A stretch of 64,000 nucleotides of DNA from Rhodobacteraceae bacterium HIMB11 (GCA_000472185.1 AVDB01000005.1:218311-282310); one strand, 5' to 3'. Shown: positions 9,670-19,871, numbered from the stretch's first letter. The notes: a model not told the origin generated them from the letters alone. Translations and numbers: made by a program.

Positions 9670-10667
9670 GACAAGCGCGACACCACGTAGACTGCCAAAT
9701 CCTGTAGGATTGTTTTCAATTCACTATCAGGCAACACAGATAGGCTCTGCTGTGCTTTGTTCGACCAATCCAAGGCATCTTTGCGTGTCGCTTCAATCGC
9801 GCCCGTAGTGTGCATCAAATTGATGGCATGTTCTAAATCGCCCTCTCCTTGATCGCCTTTTGCGATTGTGCGGGTCCAGAACACGCGATCATGTTCACCC
9901 CCTGCCGCAATCGCCTTGATCAACGGTAGGGTCAATTTGCGTTCGCGGAAATCATCACCGACGTTTTTGCCAATTGATTTCGCATCACCCACCACATCCA
10001 AAAGGTCATCCGCAATCTGAAAGGCAATTCCCAATGCATCGCCATAATCATAAAGGGCCTGACAAATATCCTCGTCCGCTGCGGAAATAATGCCACCCAC
10101 TTGTGTTGCTGCTGAAAACAGGGCGGCTGTCTTACCACGGACCACTTGTAAATAGGTCTCTTCTGTTGTGTTCACGTCTTGTGCTGCGGTCAGTTGAAGA
10201 ACTTCACCCTCTGCAATCGTGGCAGAGGCATTCGCTAGCACGTCCAAAACGCGCAGCGATCCCGTTTCTACCATCAATTGGAATGAGCGAGAGAATAAAT
10301 AGTCGCCGACCAATACAGATGATTTGTTATCCCACAATAGGTTCGCAGTTGGGCGACCACGTCGTTGACCACTTTCATCAACCACATCATCATGCAGCAA
10401 AGTTGCGGTGTGAATAAATTCAACCGTTGCGGCCAAACGAATGTGATGATCGCCTTGATATCCACACAAATGCGCCGCAGCCAAAGTCAGCATCGGACGC
10501 AAACGTTTGCCCCCCGCATTCACGAGATGCGCTGTCACTTCGGGTATCCGAGGTGCGTGTTCCGATGCCATGCGTTTTTGGATCAGCGTATTCACCGCAT
10601 CCATATCATCCGCCAAAATCCGAGCAAGCGCGTCATGCGGTTTGTTTTGCTCTTTATCTAGGGCCAT
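9666..10667 (-). CDS. ispB: Polyprenyl diphosphate synthase (ubiquinone side chain)
   Basis: 333 residues of the trans-isoprenyl diphosphate synthase family. The first aspartate-rich motif is L-L-H-D-D-V-V-D-E, followed by R-R-G-R-P-T-A-N; the second is Q-I-A-D-D-L-L-D. The length and the motif surroundings fit octaprenyl- or decaprenyl-diphosphate synthase, which makes the quinone tail. Rhodobacteraceae usually make Q-10, so a decaprenyl product is likely, but chain length is not readable here. It is convergent with ispE and divergent from the DUF2007 gene. Confidence 0.9.
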   Translation of the reverse strand: MALDKEQNKPHDALARILADDMDAVNTLIQKRMASEHAPRIPEVTAHLVNAGGKRLRPMLTLAAAHLCGYQGDHHIRLAATVEFIHTATLLHDDVVDESGQRRGRPTANLLWDNKSSVLVGDYLFSRSFQLMVETGSLRVLDVLANASATIAEGEVLQLTAAQDVNTTEETYLQVVRGKTAALFSAATQVGGIISAADEDICQALYDYGDALGIAFQIADDLLDVVGDAKSIGKNVGDDFRERKLTLPLIKAIAAGGEHDRVFWTRTIAKGDQGEGDLEHAINLMHTTGAIEATRKDALDWSNKAQQSLSVLPDSELKTILQDLAVYVVSRLS

Positions 10668-10717
10668 GCGGCACTCCTATTTCTTCACATTTCGTGTGCG
10701 GTCCATATATTGGATAT

Positions 10718-10939
10718 ATGAAAGAGCTTTTGCGCACCAATGATATCACACTGATTGCATTCACCAAGCACATGTTGAGTGAGGTTGATATAGCCGTCTT
10801 TGAACTGGACGTAAATATGAGTGTTTTGGAAGGTTCGATTGGTATTCTACCCCAGCGTTTGATGGTGATTGATCAGGAATATGAAATTGCCTACGACACG
10901 ATGATCGAAAATGGGATTGAGGCGCAATTTCTGACATGA
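10718..10939 (+). CDS. DUF2007 domain protein
   Basis: 73 residues starting M-K-E-L-L-R-T-N-D, fitting the small DUF2007 family (called putative signal-transducing proteins; function unproven). The frame is open far upstream, but the ATG at 10718 gives the family start. The ORF ends with an ATGA overlap onto the methyltransferase gene, so the pair is translationally coupled, an arrangement I recall from related genomes. Confidence 0.8.
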   Translation: MKELLRTNDITLIAFTKHMLSEVDIAVFELDVNMSVLEGSIGILPQRLMVIDQEYEIAYDTMIENGIEAQFLT

Positions 10940-11697
10940 TGGATGACGTTACGGTTGATGATTTTCTGTCGGGCGCGATCAAGGTCGCGCAGCCAAAATC
11001 AGGATATCGCGCGGGAATTGATCCAATCCTTCTTGCGGCCAGCATCCCTGCCAAATCCGGCCAAACGGTTTTGGAATTGGGTTGCGGTGTGGGAACCGCA
11101 TCCCTTGCGCTTGCGCATCGCGTGACACACCTAAATATCACCGGGGTTGAGGTTCAGGAGCGATATGCCGAATTGGCGCGACACAACGCCGACCTGAATA
11201 ATCTGCCCCTGTCTGTGGTGTGCGCCGATTTGGGCGCCTCGCCAAGCGAAATCCGTGATCAACAGTTTGACCATGTGTTTGCCAATCCCCCATATTTTGA
11301 TCGCAGCTCTAGCACTCGGTCAGGTGATCATGGTCGCGATCGTGCAATGGGTGAAAGTGACGAATTGGGCATCTGGCTTAGCGTGGCCGCAAAACGGGTG
11401 AAACCAAAAGGGTATGCGCACTTTATTTTCCGCACGGAACGCATGGACGAATTCTTGCGACTCCTGCCCGATTCCCTCGGCAGTCGGGTGATTACACCGA
11501 TTGTCCCCAGACCGGGACGTGAAAGCACATTGTTCATGGCGCATGCGCGGAAAAACGGACGGGCCGCATTCCGCCTCGAATCGCCTTTGATCCTGCATAC
11601 AGGAGAATTTCATCAACAAGATGGTGAAGATTATTCACAAAAAATATCAAAAATTTTGCGGGATGGGGATGCGTTAACCGATTGGTTTCGCGAATAA
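10936..11697 (+). CDS. tRNA1(Val) N6-adenine methyltransferase-like protein
   Basis: 253 residues of the TrmN6/YfiC class of SAM-dependent methyltransferases. The SAM loop E-L-G-C-G-V-G-T-A lies near residue 50, and the N6-adenine motif F-A-N-P-P-Y-F-D near residue 115. E. coli TrmN6 methylates A37 of tRNA1(Val); the same reaction is inferred here. ATG at 10936 or 10939 can both serve; the first overlaps the DUF2007 stop. No terminator is evident directly after it. Confidence 0.83.
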   Translation: MMDDVTVDDFLSGAIKVAQPKSGYRAGIDPILLAASIPAKSGQTVLELGCGVGTASLALAHRVTHLNITGVEVQERYAELARHNADLNNLPLSVVCADLGASPSEIRDQQFDHVFANPPYFDRSSSTRSGDHGRDRAMGESDELGIWLSVAAKRVKPKGYAHFIFRTERMDEFLRLLPDSLGSRVITPIVPRPGRESTLFMAHARKNGRAAFRLESPLILHTGEFHQQDGEDYSQKISKILRDGDALTDWFRE

Positions 11698-11802
11698 CAC
11701 TTCTTTAAGTAGTGAAAACTTTATTGACACAAGATGCACACGCAGCGTGACAAATTGATTTTCCTGTGCTCCACTAAGCATATAAGTAAAAGGAGACATT
11801 AG

Positions 11803-11970
11803 ATGAGTGTAAGCGCACGTGTTCGCGAATTGAAAAGAAAACATGAAACTTTGTCACAAACCGTCGAAAAGGCCCAACAATCACCGGGCATCAGCGACAT
11901 AGACATCAAATCACTCAAAAAACAAAAACTCCGACTTAAAGAAGAAATAACGCGACTTAGCTCTCGATGA
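11803..11970 (+). CDS. Small YdcH-family (DUF465) protein
   Basis: 55 residues beginning M-S-V-S-A-R-V-R-E-L and rich in Lys, Glu and Gln, predicted as a helical hairpin or coiled coil. Size, charge pattern and the K-K-Q-K-L-R-L-K-E-E-I segment fit the DUF465/YdcH family, whose function is not established. An AAAAGGAG site lies 8-9 bp before the ATG and a strong terminator begins 8 bp after the stop, so it is a monocistronic gene. Confidence 0.85.
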   Translation: MSVSARVRELKRKHETLSQTVEKAQQSPGISDIDIKSLKKQKLRLKEEITRLSSR

Positions 11971-11977
11971 GCTTTCA

Positions 11978-11998
11978 CCCCGCTTTAACCAAGCGGGG
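11978..11998 (+). terminator. Terminator after the DUF465 gene
   Basis: Perfect 8-bp stem, ccccgctt at 11978-11985 and aagcgggg at 11991-11998, loop of five, followed by ttttac. It probably also serves the convergent DUF1045 gene, whose stop is at 12001. Confidence 0.85.
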
Positions 11999-12000
11999 TT

Positions 12001-12684
12001 TTACATTTGAAGAGACAGCTTATTGATTACGTGAAAGCGTCCGCTGTCGCTGTCTTCGCCCAGCAGAGCGAGTGATGCGATCTTCAGTGGTTGTCCGAGG
12101 AATTCCTGAAACCGTGTGTTTGCATCATGTTTGATCGTATCAATTTCGTCATTTTGAAGCGGGCCAGTCAGGGTCATGTGAAATTTGAATTCTTGCATCA
12201 CATAAGGATACCCCCAACGTAACATCAGTGCGTCTTGTTCGGGTGTGAGCCTGCGTTGGCGGCGTTTTTCGATGTCTTGGTCAGACTGCGGCGCGCGAAA
12301 TTTATCGAAATGCGAAACTGTCGATGCCGCCAATTCTGTCACTTCGTTAGATTGTACATCCTGCGTCATTGCCAAAAACCGACCAAGGCGACTGATTTTC
12401 AGAGTGCCACCTGTTGCGGGTGAAACGGTTGCGCAAAACGCGTGAAATGCGTTTTGCAGTTCACCTAGTGTGGAATTCGATGCAAGCGAGAAGGGCGGTT
12501 TCACAGTTGCGTGAAACCCGTATTTTCGCGGCCGATCAGTGATGCGATGGTGATCGGCAGATAGCAAAGTATCTTGTCCTGTTATTGAATTCCAACCAAG
12601 CCAGTCAGAGCCGATTTGAAACAACGGCAGATCAGGAATGTAGTAAATTGCGTATCTGGAAAAGTTCACGCGCGGTACTCGCAA
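12001..12684 (-). CDS. DUF1045 (2H phosphoesterase-like) protein
   Basis: Up to 227 residues with two H-x-T motifs, F-H-A-T-V-K-P-P-F in the N-terminal half and F-H-M-T-L-T-G-P-L in the C-terminal half, the catalytic signature of 2H phosphoesterases. The family (DUF1045, often labelled putative phosphonate metabolism protein) is usually near phn genes; none are visible here. The longest frame starts at a TTG; a GTG five codons later (about 12669) would give the more family-like start N-F-S-R-Y-A-I-Y-Y. Substrate unknown. Confidence 0.8.
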   Translation of the reverse strand: MRVPRVNFSRYAIYYIPDLPLFQIGSDWLGWNSITGQDTLLSADHHRITDRPRKYGFHATVKPPFSLASNSTLGELQNAFHAFCATVSPATGGTLKISRLGRFLAMTQDVQSNEVTELAASTVSHFDKFRAPQSDQDIEKRRQRRLTPEQDALMLRWGYPYVMQEFKFHMTLTGPLQNDEIDTIKHDANTRFQEFLGQPLKIASLALLGEDSDSGRFHVINKLSLQM

Positions 12685-12701
12685 TGATCAAAGGATGCCT
12701 G

Positions 12702-13733
12702 TTAGGTGCGTGCCGTTCTAAGAGTATCCCCAACCTCTAGCACCGGAGAAAGCTCAACAATACTGTCGGTTTTTGTTTCATTTCCCAGAACACGATTGGC
12801 CACAATTTGCGCGGCGCGTTCCCCAATTTCAACACGACACGCATCCATCGTTGCCAGTTGCATGGGCAAACCGTGCAGCAACTCAACCCCATTGAACCCT
12901 GCCAACCCGATGTCATCAGGAATACGCACACCCGCATCCAACAAATGCAACAGGCCGCCTGCGCCAATCATGTCGTTTGAATAATAAAGGAAATCCAAAT
13001 CAGGAGAGCGTTCCAGCATTTCGCGGGTCATATCACGCCCTTTGGCCAATGCAGAACCACCAGAATAAAATTCTTGGTCTTTTACTTCGATGCCTGCCTT
13101 GGCAAGCGCCTCGGTAAAGCCTTCGAAGCGTTTGCGTGCGCGGTGATCAAGTGGCATTTTCGTTCCCATAAACCCAATCTTGGAATACCCGGCTTCGATT
13201 ATCGCGTTGGCCATATGCCGCCCCGCACGGCGATGAGAAATGCCCACGGCGGTATCAATGGGTTCGCCATCCACGTCCATGATTTGAATGACGGGAATAC
13301 CAGAATTCGCCAGCATCGCGCGGGATGCTTCGGAATGCTCTAGCCCTGCGATGATCACGGCAGATGGGCGCCATGACAACATTTGGTACAGAACCTTCTC
13401 TTCTATCTCGGGCATATAATTTGTGATGCCCACAACAGGCTGCAGTTCCGTCCCCTCAAGCACATTGTTCACACCTGTCATAACCTCTGGGAACACCATG
13501 TTGGACATGGACGGGATAACAACGGCGACTAAGTTTACCTTTTGCGATGCAAGCGCCCCTGCAATTTTGTTCGGGACATATCCCAATTCTTTTGCAGCCT
13601 TTAAAACCCGTTCGCGTGTGGCCTCCGATACATCGCCGCGCCCGCGTAATACACGACTGACGGTCATTTCAGAAACACCAGACGCTTCAGAAACATCTCG
13701 TAAGGTAAGGGGGCGATTTTTGGGGCCAGTCAC
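12702..13733 (-). CDS. LacI-family transcriptional regulator
   Basis: 343 residues. The N-terminal helix-turn-helix reads T-L-R-D-V-S-E-A-S-G-V-S-E-M-T-V-S-R-V-L followed by the hinge helix P-N-K-I-A-G-A-L-A-S. The remainder is a periplasmic-binding-protein-like sensor domain (from about residue 65) that would bind a sugar or sugar acid. Overall it resembles gluconate-type GntR repressors of this family. The start is GTG. No sugar catabolic genes are adjacent, so the target is unknown; the divergent neighbour encodes a NusG-like antiterminator. Confidence 0.88.
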   Translation of the reverse strand: MTGPKNRPLTLRDVSEASGVSEMTVSRVLRGRGDVSEATRERVLKAAKELGYVPNKIAGALASQKVNLVAVVIPSMSNMVFPEVMTGVNNVLEGTELQPVVGITNYMPEIEEKVLYQMLSWRPSAVIIAGLEHSEASRAMLANSGIPVIQIMDVDGEPIDTAVGISHRRAGRHMANAIIEAGYSKIGFMGTKMPLDHRARKRFEGFTEALAKAGIEVKDQEFYSGGSALAKGRDMTREMLERSPDLDFLYYSNDMIGAGGLLHLLDAGVRIPDDIGLAGFNGVELLHGLPMQLATMDACRVEIGERAAQIVANRVLGNETKTDSIVELSPVLEVGDTLRTART

Positions 13734-13975
13734 GTGGAACCTGCAAATTAGTCTAAGTAGGTTAATTAAATACGTTTTTCGTCTTAAGATAAAGGGTCAA
13801 ATTTTGTGACTTTAGAGTAAGTCCACGACACAAGTCATCGCACAGCGTATTGTTTTCCTGACTTGTCATCTGTCACATTTCTGTTTCACTGGCCCAGAGT
13901 GGGAAAGTTTCATTTGTAAGTTTGTTCGCTTTTGCGTTAGTGTGCTCATTATTGAGCGACAAATTGGTAATAAAA

Positions 13976-14473
13976 ATGTTAAATTGGTATTTGGTGCAAT
14001 TAAAGCCAAATGGTCACAGGTTGGCCAAAGCGAACCTTGAGAGACAGGGGTTCAAAACGTTTCTGCCTCTACAGAATGTCACGAAAAGATCGGCGCACAA
14101 ATTCGTCGATCGTAACGTCCCATTATTCCCAGGATACATGTTTGTTGAATTGGATACCTCGCAAAACGCATGGCGCAAGGTCAATAGCACGCTAGGTGTA
14201 GCGCGCATTGTTAGTCTGGGTGGAACACCCACGCCTGTCCCAAGTGCAATTGTAAATGAATTTATTTCACGATGCGACGATGGCGGTGTTCTGCGCCCAA
14301 TACAGGGATTAGAAGTTGGGCAAGATGTGCAGGTGTTACGTGGGCCATTTGCGGATTTTGTGGCGAAGGTCGAAGAAATTTCACCTGATCAACGTGTCTG
14401 GATTCTGATTGATTTGTTGGGGCAATCGTCACGGATATCTGTGGCCGAGGACGCAATTGCGTTGGCAAGTTAA
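13976..14473 (+). CDS. NusG-like (RfaH-type) transcription antitermination protein
   Basis: 165 residues. The NGN domain begins W-Y-L-V-Q-L-K-P-N-G and contains L-F-P-G-Y-M-F-V-E-L, which contacts RNA polymerase. A C-terminal KOW domain follows (V-L-R-G-P-F-A-D-F-V-A-K-V). The ATG at 13976 is chosen because it starts exactly at the NGN domain; the open frame reaches back to 13922. The gene stands alone upstream of galU and a phosphohexomutase gene rather than beside rplK/rplA, so it is a specialised paralogue, probably acting on an exopolysaccharide operon. Confidence 0.85.
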   Translation: MLNWYLVQLKPNGHRLAKANLERQGFKTFLPLQNVTKRSAHKFVDRNVPLFPGYMFVELDTSQNAWRKVNSTLGVARIVSLGGTPTPVPSAIVNEFISRCDDGGVLRPIQGLEVGQDVQVLRGPFADFVAKVEEISPDQRVWILIDLLGQSSRISVAEDAIALAS

Positions 14474-14579
14474 CATGTTGTTTTGCAACAGTGTTGTTTC
14501 CTTTGAATAACTCCCCTTGCCACCCTTGGCACAATATTTGAAAACAAATTTCAACATATCGAGAAAAGGTTTCACTCTT

Positions 14580-15392
14580 ATGACTGCGCTACGAAAAGCT
14601 GTCTTTCCCGTTGCTGGTTTTGGCACGCGCTTTCTGCCTGCAACCAAGGCGATGCCAAAAGAGTTGTTGCCAATCGTTGATAAGCCTTTGATCCAATACG
14701 CAGCGGAAGAGGCGATTGCCGCGGGTATCGACACCCTGATTTTTGTGACGGGCCGAAATAAGCGCGCGATCGAAGATCACTTTGATGCGAATAATGAATT
14801 GGAAACCATGCTGCGCGCCAAGGGCAAAAATGCGCAAGCCGACATGGTGCGCAATATCATCCCAGAGGGAGTGGAATGCATATTTGTGCGTCAGGCCGAA
14901 CAGCTAGGGCTAGGTCATGCAGTGTTGTGCGCGGAACGCGCTGTTAGTGGTGACCCTTTTGCTGTTTTACTTGCCGATGATTTTCTGACGGATTACAAGC
15001 CTGGTGTGACTGCGGATCTGGCGCAAGCTTTTGCTAGCAGTGGCAAATCACAGCTTTCGGTGATGGAGGTTGATGGGCCTGATATCTCAAAATACGGGGT
15101 TGTTGTGCCAAATGGGGCCGGTGCGGGTATTGCAGGCTTGGTTGAAAAACCCGATGCGGATGATACGCCCTCAAACCTGGCCTCCATCGGTCGATATGTT
15201 CTAACGCCTGATATCTTTGACACTTTGCGCGGGCTCAAGGCGGGATCCGGCGGAGAAATTCAATTGGCCGATGCGATCAATATCCATGCACAGCAGGGCT
15301 CGGTCGAAACCGTGCGTCTGAATGGACGACGGTTTGATTGTGGATCGGTGGATGGGTTTTTGGATGCGATCATGCATCAGGCCAAGCGTTGA
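14580..15392 (+). CDS. galU: UTP-glucose-1-phosphate uridylyltransferase
   Basis: 270 residues of the nucleotidyltransferase family. F-P-V-A-G-F-G-T-R-F-L-P-A-T-K at the N terminus is the nucleotide-binding loop, followed by M-P-K-E-L-L-P-I-V-D-K-P; later motifs are G-L-G-H-A-V and V-E-K-P. It makes UDP-glucose for polysaccharides and glycolipids. The ATG at 14580 gives the family start; the upstream open frame lacks it. It is slightly shorter than typical GalU at the C terminus. The phosphohexomutase gene follows within 16 bp. Confidence 0.92.
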   Translation: MTALRKAVFPVAGFGTRFLPATKAMPKELLPIVDKPLIQYAAEEAIAAGIDTLIFVTGRNKRAIEDHFDANNELETMLRAKGKNAQADMVRNIIPEGVECIFVRQAEQLGLGHAVLCAERAVSGDPFAVLLADDFLTDYKPGVTADLAQAFASSGKSQLSVMEVDGPDISKYGVVVPNGAGAGIAGLVEKPDADDTPSNLASIGRYVLTPDIFDTLRGLKAGSGGEIQLADAINIHAQQGSVETVRLNGRRFDCGSVDGFLDAIMHQAKR

Positions 15393-15407
15393 CGCGTGAG
15401 GGATGAA

Positions 15408-16775
15408 ATGGATTTAACATGTTTTAAGGCTTATGATGTGCGGGGGGAATTAGGTGTCAATATTGATGCTGAAATTTGCTACCGTATCGGACGGTCGTTC
15501 GCGCAAACCTTGAATGCAAAATCAATTGTTGTTGGACGTGATGCGCGCGAAACCTCGCCCGAATTGGCAGATGCCGTTTCGCGTGGGATTATTGATGCAG
15601 GTGCCGATGTTCTGGATATTGGGTTATCTGGGACCGAGGAAATGTACTGGGCCACAACTGAATTTACGGCATGCGGTGGTATCGAGGTCACGGCATCGCA
15701 CAACCCAATAAATTATAATGGCCTGAAAATGGTAAAGGCGGGTTCAAAACCGCTTGATCCTGCCTCTGAACTTCCTGCGGTTCGAACATTGGCCGAGAAC
15801 GGCGTGTTTGCAACGCCATCTACAAAAGGATCGCATAAAGATATCGCATCAGAGGCTAAATCGGCCTATGTGACAAAGCTGCTTTCTTTCGTGGACGCAT
15901 CTGTTTTGAAACCGCTAAAGGTTGTGGTGAATTCAGGAAACGGTGCTGCGGGTCCAACCTTTGATGCGATTGCAGCTGCGCTTGGCCAGAATGCACCGCA
16001 GATTGAATTCATCCGCGTCCATCATCAACCAGATCATACATTTCCAAACGGCATCCCAAACCCGTTATTACCCGAAAATCACGCCGCCACGGCCGATGTC
16101 GTGATGGAAAAAGCTGCCAATCTTGGCGTTGCCTTTGATGGGGATTTCGATCGCTGCTTTTTCTTTGATGAAAAGGGGCAGTTTATAGATGGTGAATACA
16201 TCGTTGGCCTATTGGCTGATGTGTTCCTAGACAAAGTGCCCGGGGCCTCAATCGTTCACGATCCGCGTATTATTTGGAACACGCAATCTGTTGTCGCTGC
16301 CAAGGGCGGAACCGCGGTGCAATCAAAAACGGGTCACGCGTTCATCAAACAAATCATGCGCGAGGTGGATGCAGTTTACGGTGGTGAAATGTCGGCCCAC
16401 CACTATTTCCGCGATTTTGCCTATTGCGACAGTGGCATGATCCCATGGCTTTTGGTGATTGAATTGATGAGCCGCACGGGAAAACCCTTATCTGAGTTGG
16501 TGGCCGAGCGTATTGCAGCCTACCCAAGTTCAGGTGAAGTCAATTTCAGATTGGAGAACCCCAAGGCATCAATCGCCAAAGTAATCGCCGCGTTTGCGGG
16601 AACAGCCGAGGGCCGTGATGAAACTGATGGAATCAGTCTGACTTTCGCGGATTGGCGCTTTAATTTGCGCAGTTCAAATACCGAACCGGTGGTTCGTCTG
16701 AATATCGAGGCCAAGGCAGATCGTGACCTTGTACGCTCAAAACTTGAGGAAATTACCAACCTTTTACAGGATTAA
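15408..16775 (+). CDS. Phosphomannomutase/phosphoglucomutase
   Basis: 455 residues of the alpha-D-phosphohexomutase family. F-K-A-Y-D-V-R-G near the N terminus, the phosphoserine loop T-A-S-H-N-P (about residue 100), the metal loop D-G-D-F-D-R-C, the sugar loop G-G-E-M-S-A-H-H and the phosphate-binding R-S-S-N-T-E-P are all present. It interconverts hexose 6- and 1-phosphates for nucleotide-sugar synthesis. ATG 15408 is preferred to GTG 15396 because GAGGGAT precedes it. The adjacent galU indicates a polysaccharide precursor operon. Confidence 0.92.
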   Translation: MDLTCFKAYDVRGELGVNIDAEICYRIGRSFAQTLNAKSIVVGRDARETSPELADAVSRGIIDAGADVLDIGLSGTEEMYWATTEFTACGGIEVTASHNPINYNGLKMVKAGSKPLDPASELPAVRTLAENGVFATPSTKGSHKDIASEAKSAYVTKLLSFVDASVLKPLKVVVNSGNGAAGPTFDAIAAALGQNAPQIEFIRVHHQPDHTFPNGIPNPLLPENHAATADVVMEKAANLGVAFDGDFDRCFFFDEKGQFIDGEYIVGLLADVFLDKVPGASIVHDPRIIWNTQSVVAAKGGTAVQSKTGHAFIKQIMREVDAVYGGEMSAHHYFRDFAYCDSGMIPWLLVIELMSRTGKPLSELVAERIAAYPSSGEVNFRLENPKASIAKVIAAFAGTAEGRDETDGISLTFADWRFNLRSSNTEPVVRLNIEAKADRDLVRSKLEEITNLLQD

Positions 16776-16982
16776 TGGGGCATATTTTGGCACCATGTTG
16801 AAATTGCGTCCCCTGTTGCCGTTAGTGTGATGTGGGGCGTTCTGTGATTTCGCGCCTGATGGGACGTGTGTTCTTAAATACAACCTATGGGAAATTGTGC
16901 GTGAAGTCTCCTTTCAAACTCCATAGATTTGACGTAATTCATCTATAGGTGCAGCCCTGTAGTCACGATTGAAAGAGGGACC

Positions 16983-17885
16983 ATGAAAGACGTTCAAACG
17001 CATTTGTCACGGCTTGAGGCTGAGGCGATTGAGATTATGCGCGAGGTTGTTTCAGAGGCCGAGAATCCAGTTATGCTGTATTCGGTTGGCAAGGACAGCG
17101 CGGTGATGCTGCATCTGGCGAAAAAGGCGTTTTATCCCTCTCCTCCTCCATTTCCGCTGATGCATGTGGATACGACTTGGAAATTCCAAGAGATGTATAA
17201 ATTGCGCGATAAGGCCGCGAAGGACGCGGGGATGGAATTGATCGTGCACCAAAACCCCGAGGCTAAGGAAAAGGGGATCAACCCCTTTGATCACGGTGCA
17301 CTGCATACGGATATGTGGAAGACCGAAGGGCTGAAACAGGCGCTTGATAAACATGGGTTTGATGCGGCCTTTGGGGGTGCGCGTCGGGATGAAGAAAAAT
17401 CGCGCGCCAAGGAACGTGTATTTTCCTTCCGTACCGCCCAACACAGATGGGAACCCAAGGCACAGCGCCCAGAGCTTTGGTCGCTCTATAATGCGCGTAA
17501 GGCCAAGGGCGAAAGTATGCGTGTTTTCCCACTCTCCAACTGGACGGAATTGGACATCTGGCAATACATCCACTTAGAAGGCATTGAAATCGTACCGCTG
17601 TATTTTGCGGCGCCGCGTCCGACTGTGGAACGGGATGGTTTGATCCTGATGGTGGATGATGATCGCTTCCCATTGGAACCTGGCGAAGAGCCCGTCATGC
17701 GCTCGATCCGGTTTAGAACATTGGGCTGTTACCCCCTAACGGGCGCTGCGCAATCTGAGGCCGCGACCCTAACTGACGTGATCCAAGAAATGCTTTTGAC
17801 AACGACATCTGAACGACAAGGCCGCGCAATCGATAAGGATCAAGGTGCCTCGATGGAAGTCAAGAAACAGCAAGGGTATTTTTAG
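16983..17885 (+). CDS. cysD: Sulfate adenylyltransferase subunit 2
   Basis: 300 residues, the normal CysD length. The PP-loop reads [12 protein letters not shown] (about residues 31-42), and [14 protein letters not shown] lies near the middle. With CysN it adenylates sulfate to APS in the cytoplasm. A GAAAGAGGGACC site precedes the ATG. The 207-bp upstream region from 16776 presumably holds the promoter; I cannot name a binding site there. cysNC follows within 15 bp. Confidence 0.96.
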   Translation: MKDVQTHLSRLEAEAIEIMREVVSEAENPVMLYSVGKDSAVMLHLAKKAFYPSPPPFPLMHVDTTWKFQEMYKLRDKAAKDAGMELIVHQNPEAKEKGINPFDHGALHTDMWKTEGLKQALDKHGFDAAFGGARRDEEKSRAKERVFSFRTAQHRWEPKAQRPELWSLYNARKAKGESMRVFPLSNWTELDIWQYIHLEGIEIVPLYFAAPRPTVERDGLILMVDDDRFPLEPGEEPVMRSIRFRTLGCYPLTGAAQSEAATLTDVIQEMLLTTTSERQGRAIDKDQGASMEVKKQQGYF

Positions 17886-17897
17886 GGGGTGCGCGAT

Positions 17898-19802
17898 ATG
17901 ACAGATCAAGTTTACAAAACTGACGCGCTGATTGCGCAGGATATTGATGCCTACCTAGAAAGGCATCAACACAAATCGCTGTTGCGCCTCATCACCTGTG
18001 GGTCGGTGGATGACGGGAAATCAACGCTGATTGGTCGTCTGCTTTATGACAGCAAAATGATTTTTGAAGACCAACTCGCCCAGCTGGAAGCAGATAGCAA
18101 AAAAGTGGGCACACAGGGCCAAGAGATTGATTTTGCGCTGCTGGTCGATGGATTGGCCGCAGAGCGTGAGCAGGGCATCACAATTGATGTGGCCTATCGT
18201 TTCTTTGCGACCGAAAAGCGTAAGTTCATCGTTGCGGACACACCTGGGCATGAACAATACACGCGCAATATGGTCACGGGTGCCTCCACAGCCGAATTGG
18301 CCGTGATCCTGATTGATGCGCGCAAAGGTGTCTTAACGCAAACGCGGCGCCACAGTTATTTGTGTCACCTGCTTGGCATTAAATGCATCGTTCTGGCCGT
18401 CAATAAAATGGACTTGGTTGATTACGATCAGGCCAAGTTCGATGCGATTGTTGCGGAGTATACCGAATTTGCAAACAGCATCGGTATTACGGACTTTACC
18501 GCCATCCCAATCTCTGGGTTCAAAGGGGATAATATCGCGGGGCATTCTGATGCAACCAGTTGGTATAGCGGTCCAACACTGATGGCTCATTTAGAAGGTG
18601 TCGATCTGGATCAAAACACGAGCGCGGCCCAAGAGTTCCGCATGCCCGTTCAGTGGGTGAACCGACCCAATTTGGACTTCCGCGGGTTTAGTGGCAAAAT
18701 CGCCGCAGGCACCATCAAACCAGGGGATGCGGTGCGCATTCTCCCCTCTGGTAAAACAAGCCATGTGGATCGCATTGTCACATACGATGGTGATTTGGAC
18801 AGTGCGACGGCAGGGCAATCCATCACACTGACGCTTAAGGATGAAGTGGATTGTTCCCGTGGTCAGGTGATCACAACCGCGTCTGCCCCGCTGGAAGTGG
18901 CAGATCAATTTGAAACCACCCTGATTTGGATGGATGAAGAGGCGCTGATCCCAGGCCGTTCCTATTACCTGAAAATCGGTGCGCAAACCGTCTCTGCAAC
19001 GGTGGCGGAACCCAAGTATCAGATCAACGTCAATACGATGGAACATGCGGCGGCCAAAACGCTTGAGTTGAATGCAATTGGTGTGGCTAACATAACAACG
19101 GACCGCGACATTCCATTTGCACCCTATGCGGAAAACCGTACGTTGGGTGGTTTTATCCTGATCGATAAAATGACGAATGCCACTGTGGGTGCGGGCCTGA
19201 TTAATTTTGCCCTACGCCGTGCACAAAACATCCATTGGCAGGCAACGGACATCACGCGGGATCACCACGCGAACCTGAAAAACCAGAAACCTGCTGTCCT
19301 GTGGATGACGGGCCTATCGGGATCAGGGAAATCCACGATTGCGAACGCCGTTGAAAAGAAGCTTGCGCGCATGAACCGTCACACATTCCTGTTGGATGGG
19401 GACAATGTGCGCCATGGCTTGAATAAGGATCTGGGCTTTACCGATGCGGATCGGATTGAAAATATCCGCCGTGTGGGTGAGGTTGCAAAACTGATGGCAG
19501 ACGCAGGTTTGATCGTGATCACGGCGTTCATCTCACCCTTCCGATCCGAACGGCAAATGGTGCGGGATATGATGGCACCTGGTGAATTTGTTGAGGTATT
19601 TGTGGACACACCCCTGTCCGTTGCAGAAGAACGGGACGTCAAAGGCCTGTATGCCAAGGCGCGATCTGGTCAGCTCAAGAACTTCACAGGGATCGACAGC
19701 CCATACGAGGCCCCAGAAACCCCAGAAATCCACATCGATACAACCGCAATGTCAATCGACGAAGCCGCAGAGCAAATCTTTAAACAGTTGCTGGGTGAAT
19801 AG
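17898..19802 (+). CDS. cysNC: Bifunctional sulfate adenylyltransferase subunit 1 / adenylylsulfate kinase
   Basis: 634 residues, a CysN-CysC fusion. The N-terminal elongation-factor-like GTPase has [16 protein letters not shown] and N-K-M-D. Beta-barrel domains follow, and a C-terminal APS kinase with P-loop G-L-S-G-S-G-K-S-T begins near residue 470. CysN drives APS formation by GTP hydrolysis; CysC phosphorylates APS to PAPS. ATG 17898 is preferred to GTG 17889 because AGGGGGT lies at the right distance. PAPS reductase is not in this window. A terminator follows at 19845-19871. Confidence 0.95.
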   Translation: MTDQVYKTDALIAQDIDAYLERHQHKSLLRLITCGSVDDGKSTLIGRLLYDSKMIFEDQLAQLEADSKKVGTQGQEIDFALLVDGLAAEREQGITIDVAYRFFATEKRKFIVADTPGHEQYTRNMVTGASTAELAVILIDARKGVLTQTRRHSYLCHLLGIKCIVLAVNKMDLVDYDQAKFDAIVAEYTEFANSIGITDFTAIPISGFKGDNIAGHSDATSWYSGPTLMAHLEGVDLDQNTSAAQEFRMPVQWVNRPNLDFRGFSGKIAAGTIKPGDAVRILPSGKTSHVDRIVTYDGDLDSATAGQSITLTLKDEVDCSRGQVITTASAPLEVADQFETTLIWMDEEALIPGRSYYLKIGAQTVSATVAEPKYQINVNTMEHAAAKTLELNAIGVANITTDRDIPFAPYAENRTLGGFILIDKMTNATVGAGLINFALRRAQNIHWQATDITRDHHANLKNQKPAVLWMTGLSGSGKSTIANAVEKKLARMNRHTFLLDGDNVRHGLNKDLGFTDADRIENIRRVGEVAKLMADAGLIVITAFISPFRSERQMVRDMMAPGEFVEVFVDTPLSVAEERDVKGLYAKARSGQLKNFTGIDSPYEAPETPEIHIDTTAMSIDEAAEQIFKQLLGE

Positions 19803-19844
19803 ATTAGGTTTCTTGCGCTTTTTAAAAGGCTTAGGTAACCCTAG

Positions 19845-19871
19845 AAAACAGCGTCAGTGTGGCGCTGTTTT
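19845..19871 (+). terminator. Terminator after cysNC
   Basis: Nine-bp stem, aaaacagcg at 19845-19853 and cgctgtttt at 19863-19871, loop of nine. It lies between cysNC and the transsulfuration gene and separates the two units. Confidence 0.7.

Noticed and set aside
13830..13866. Inverted repeat ACAAGTCA-N21-TGACTTGT between the LacI gene and the NusG paralogue
   Set aside because: The arms are short and the spacing long; without a second copy it cannot be distinguished from chance.
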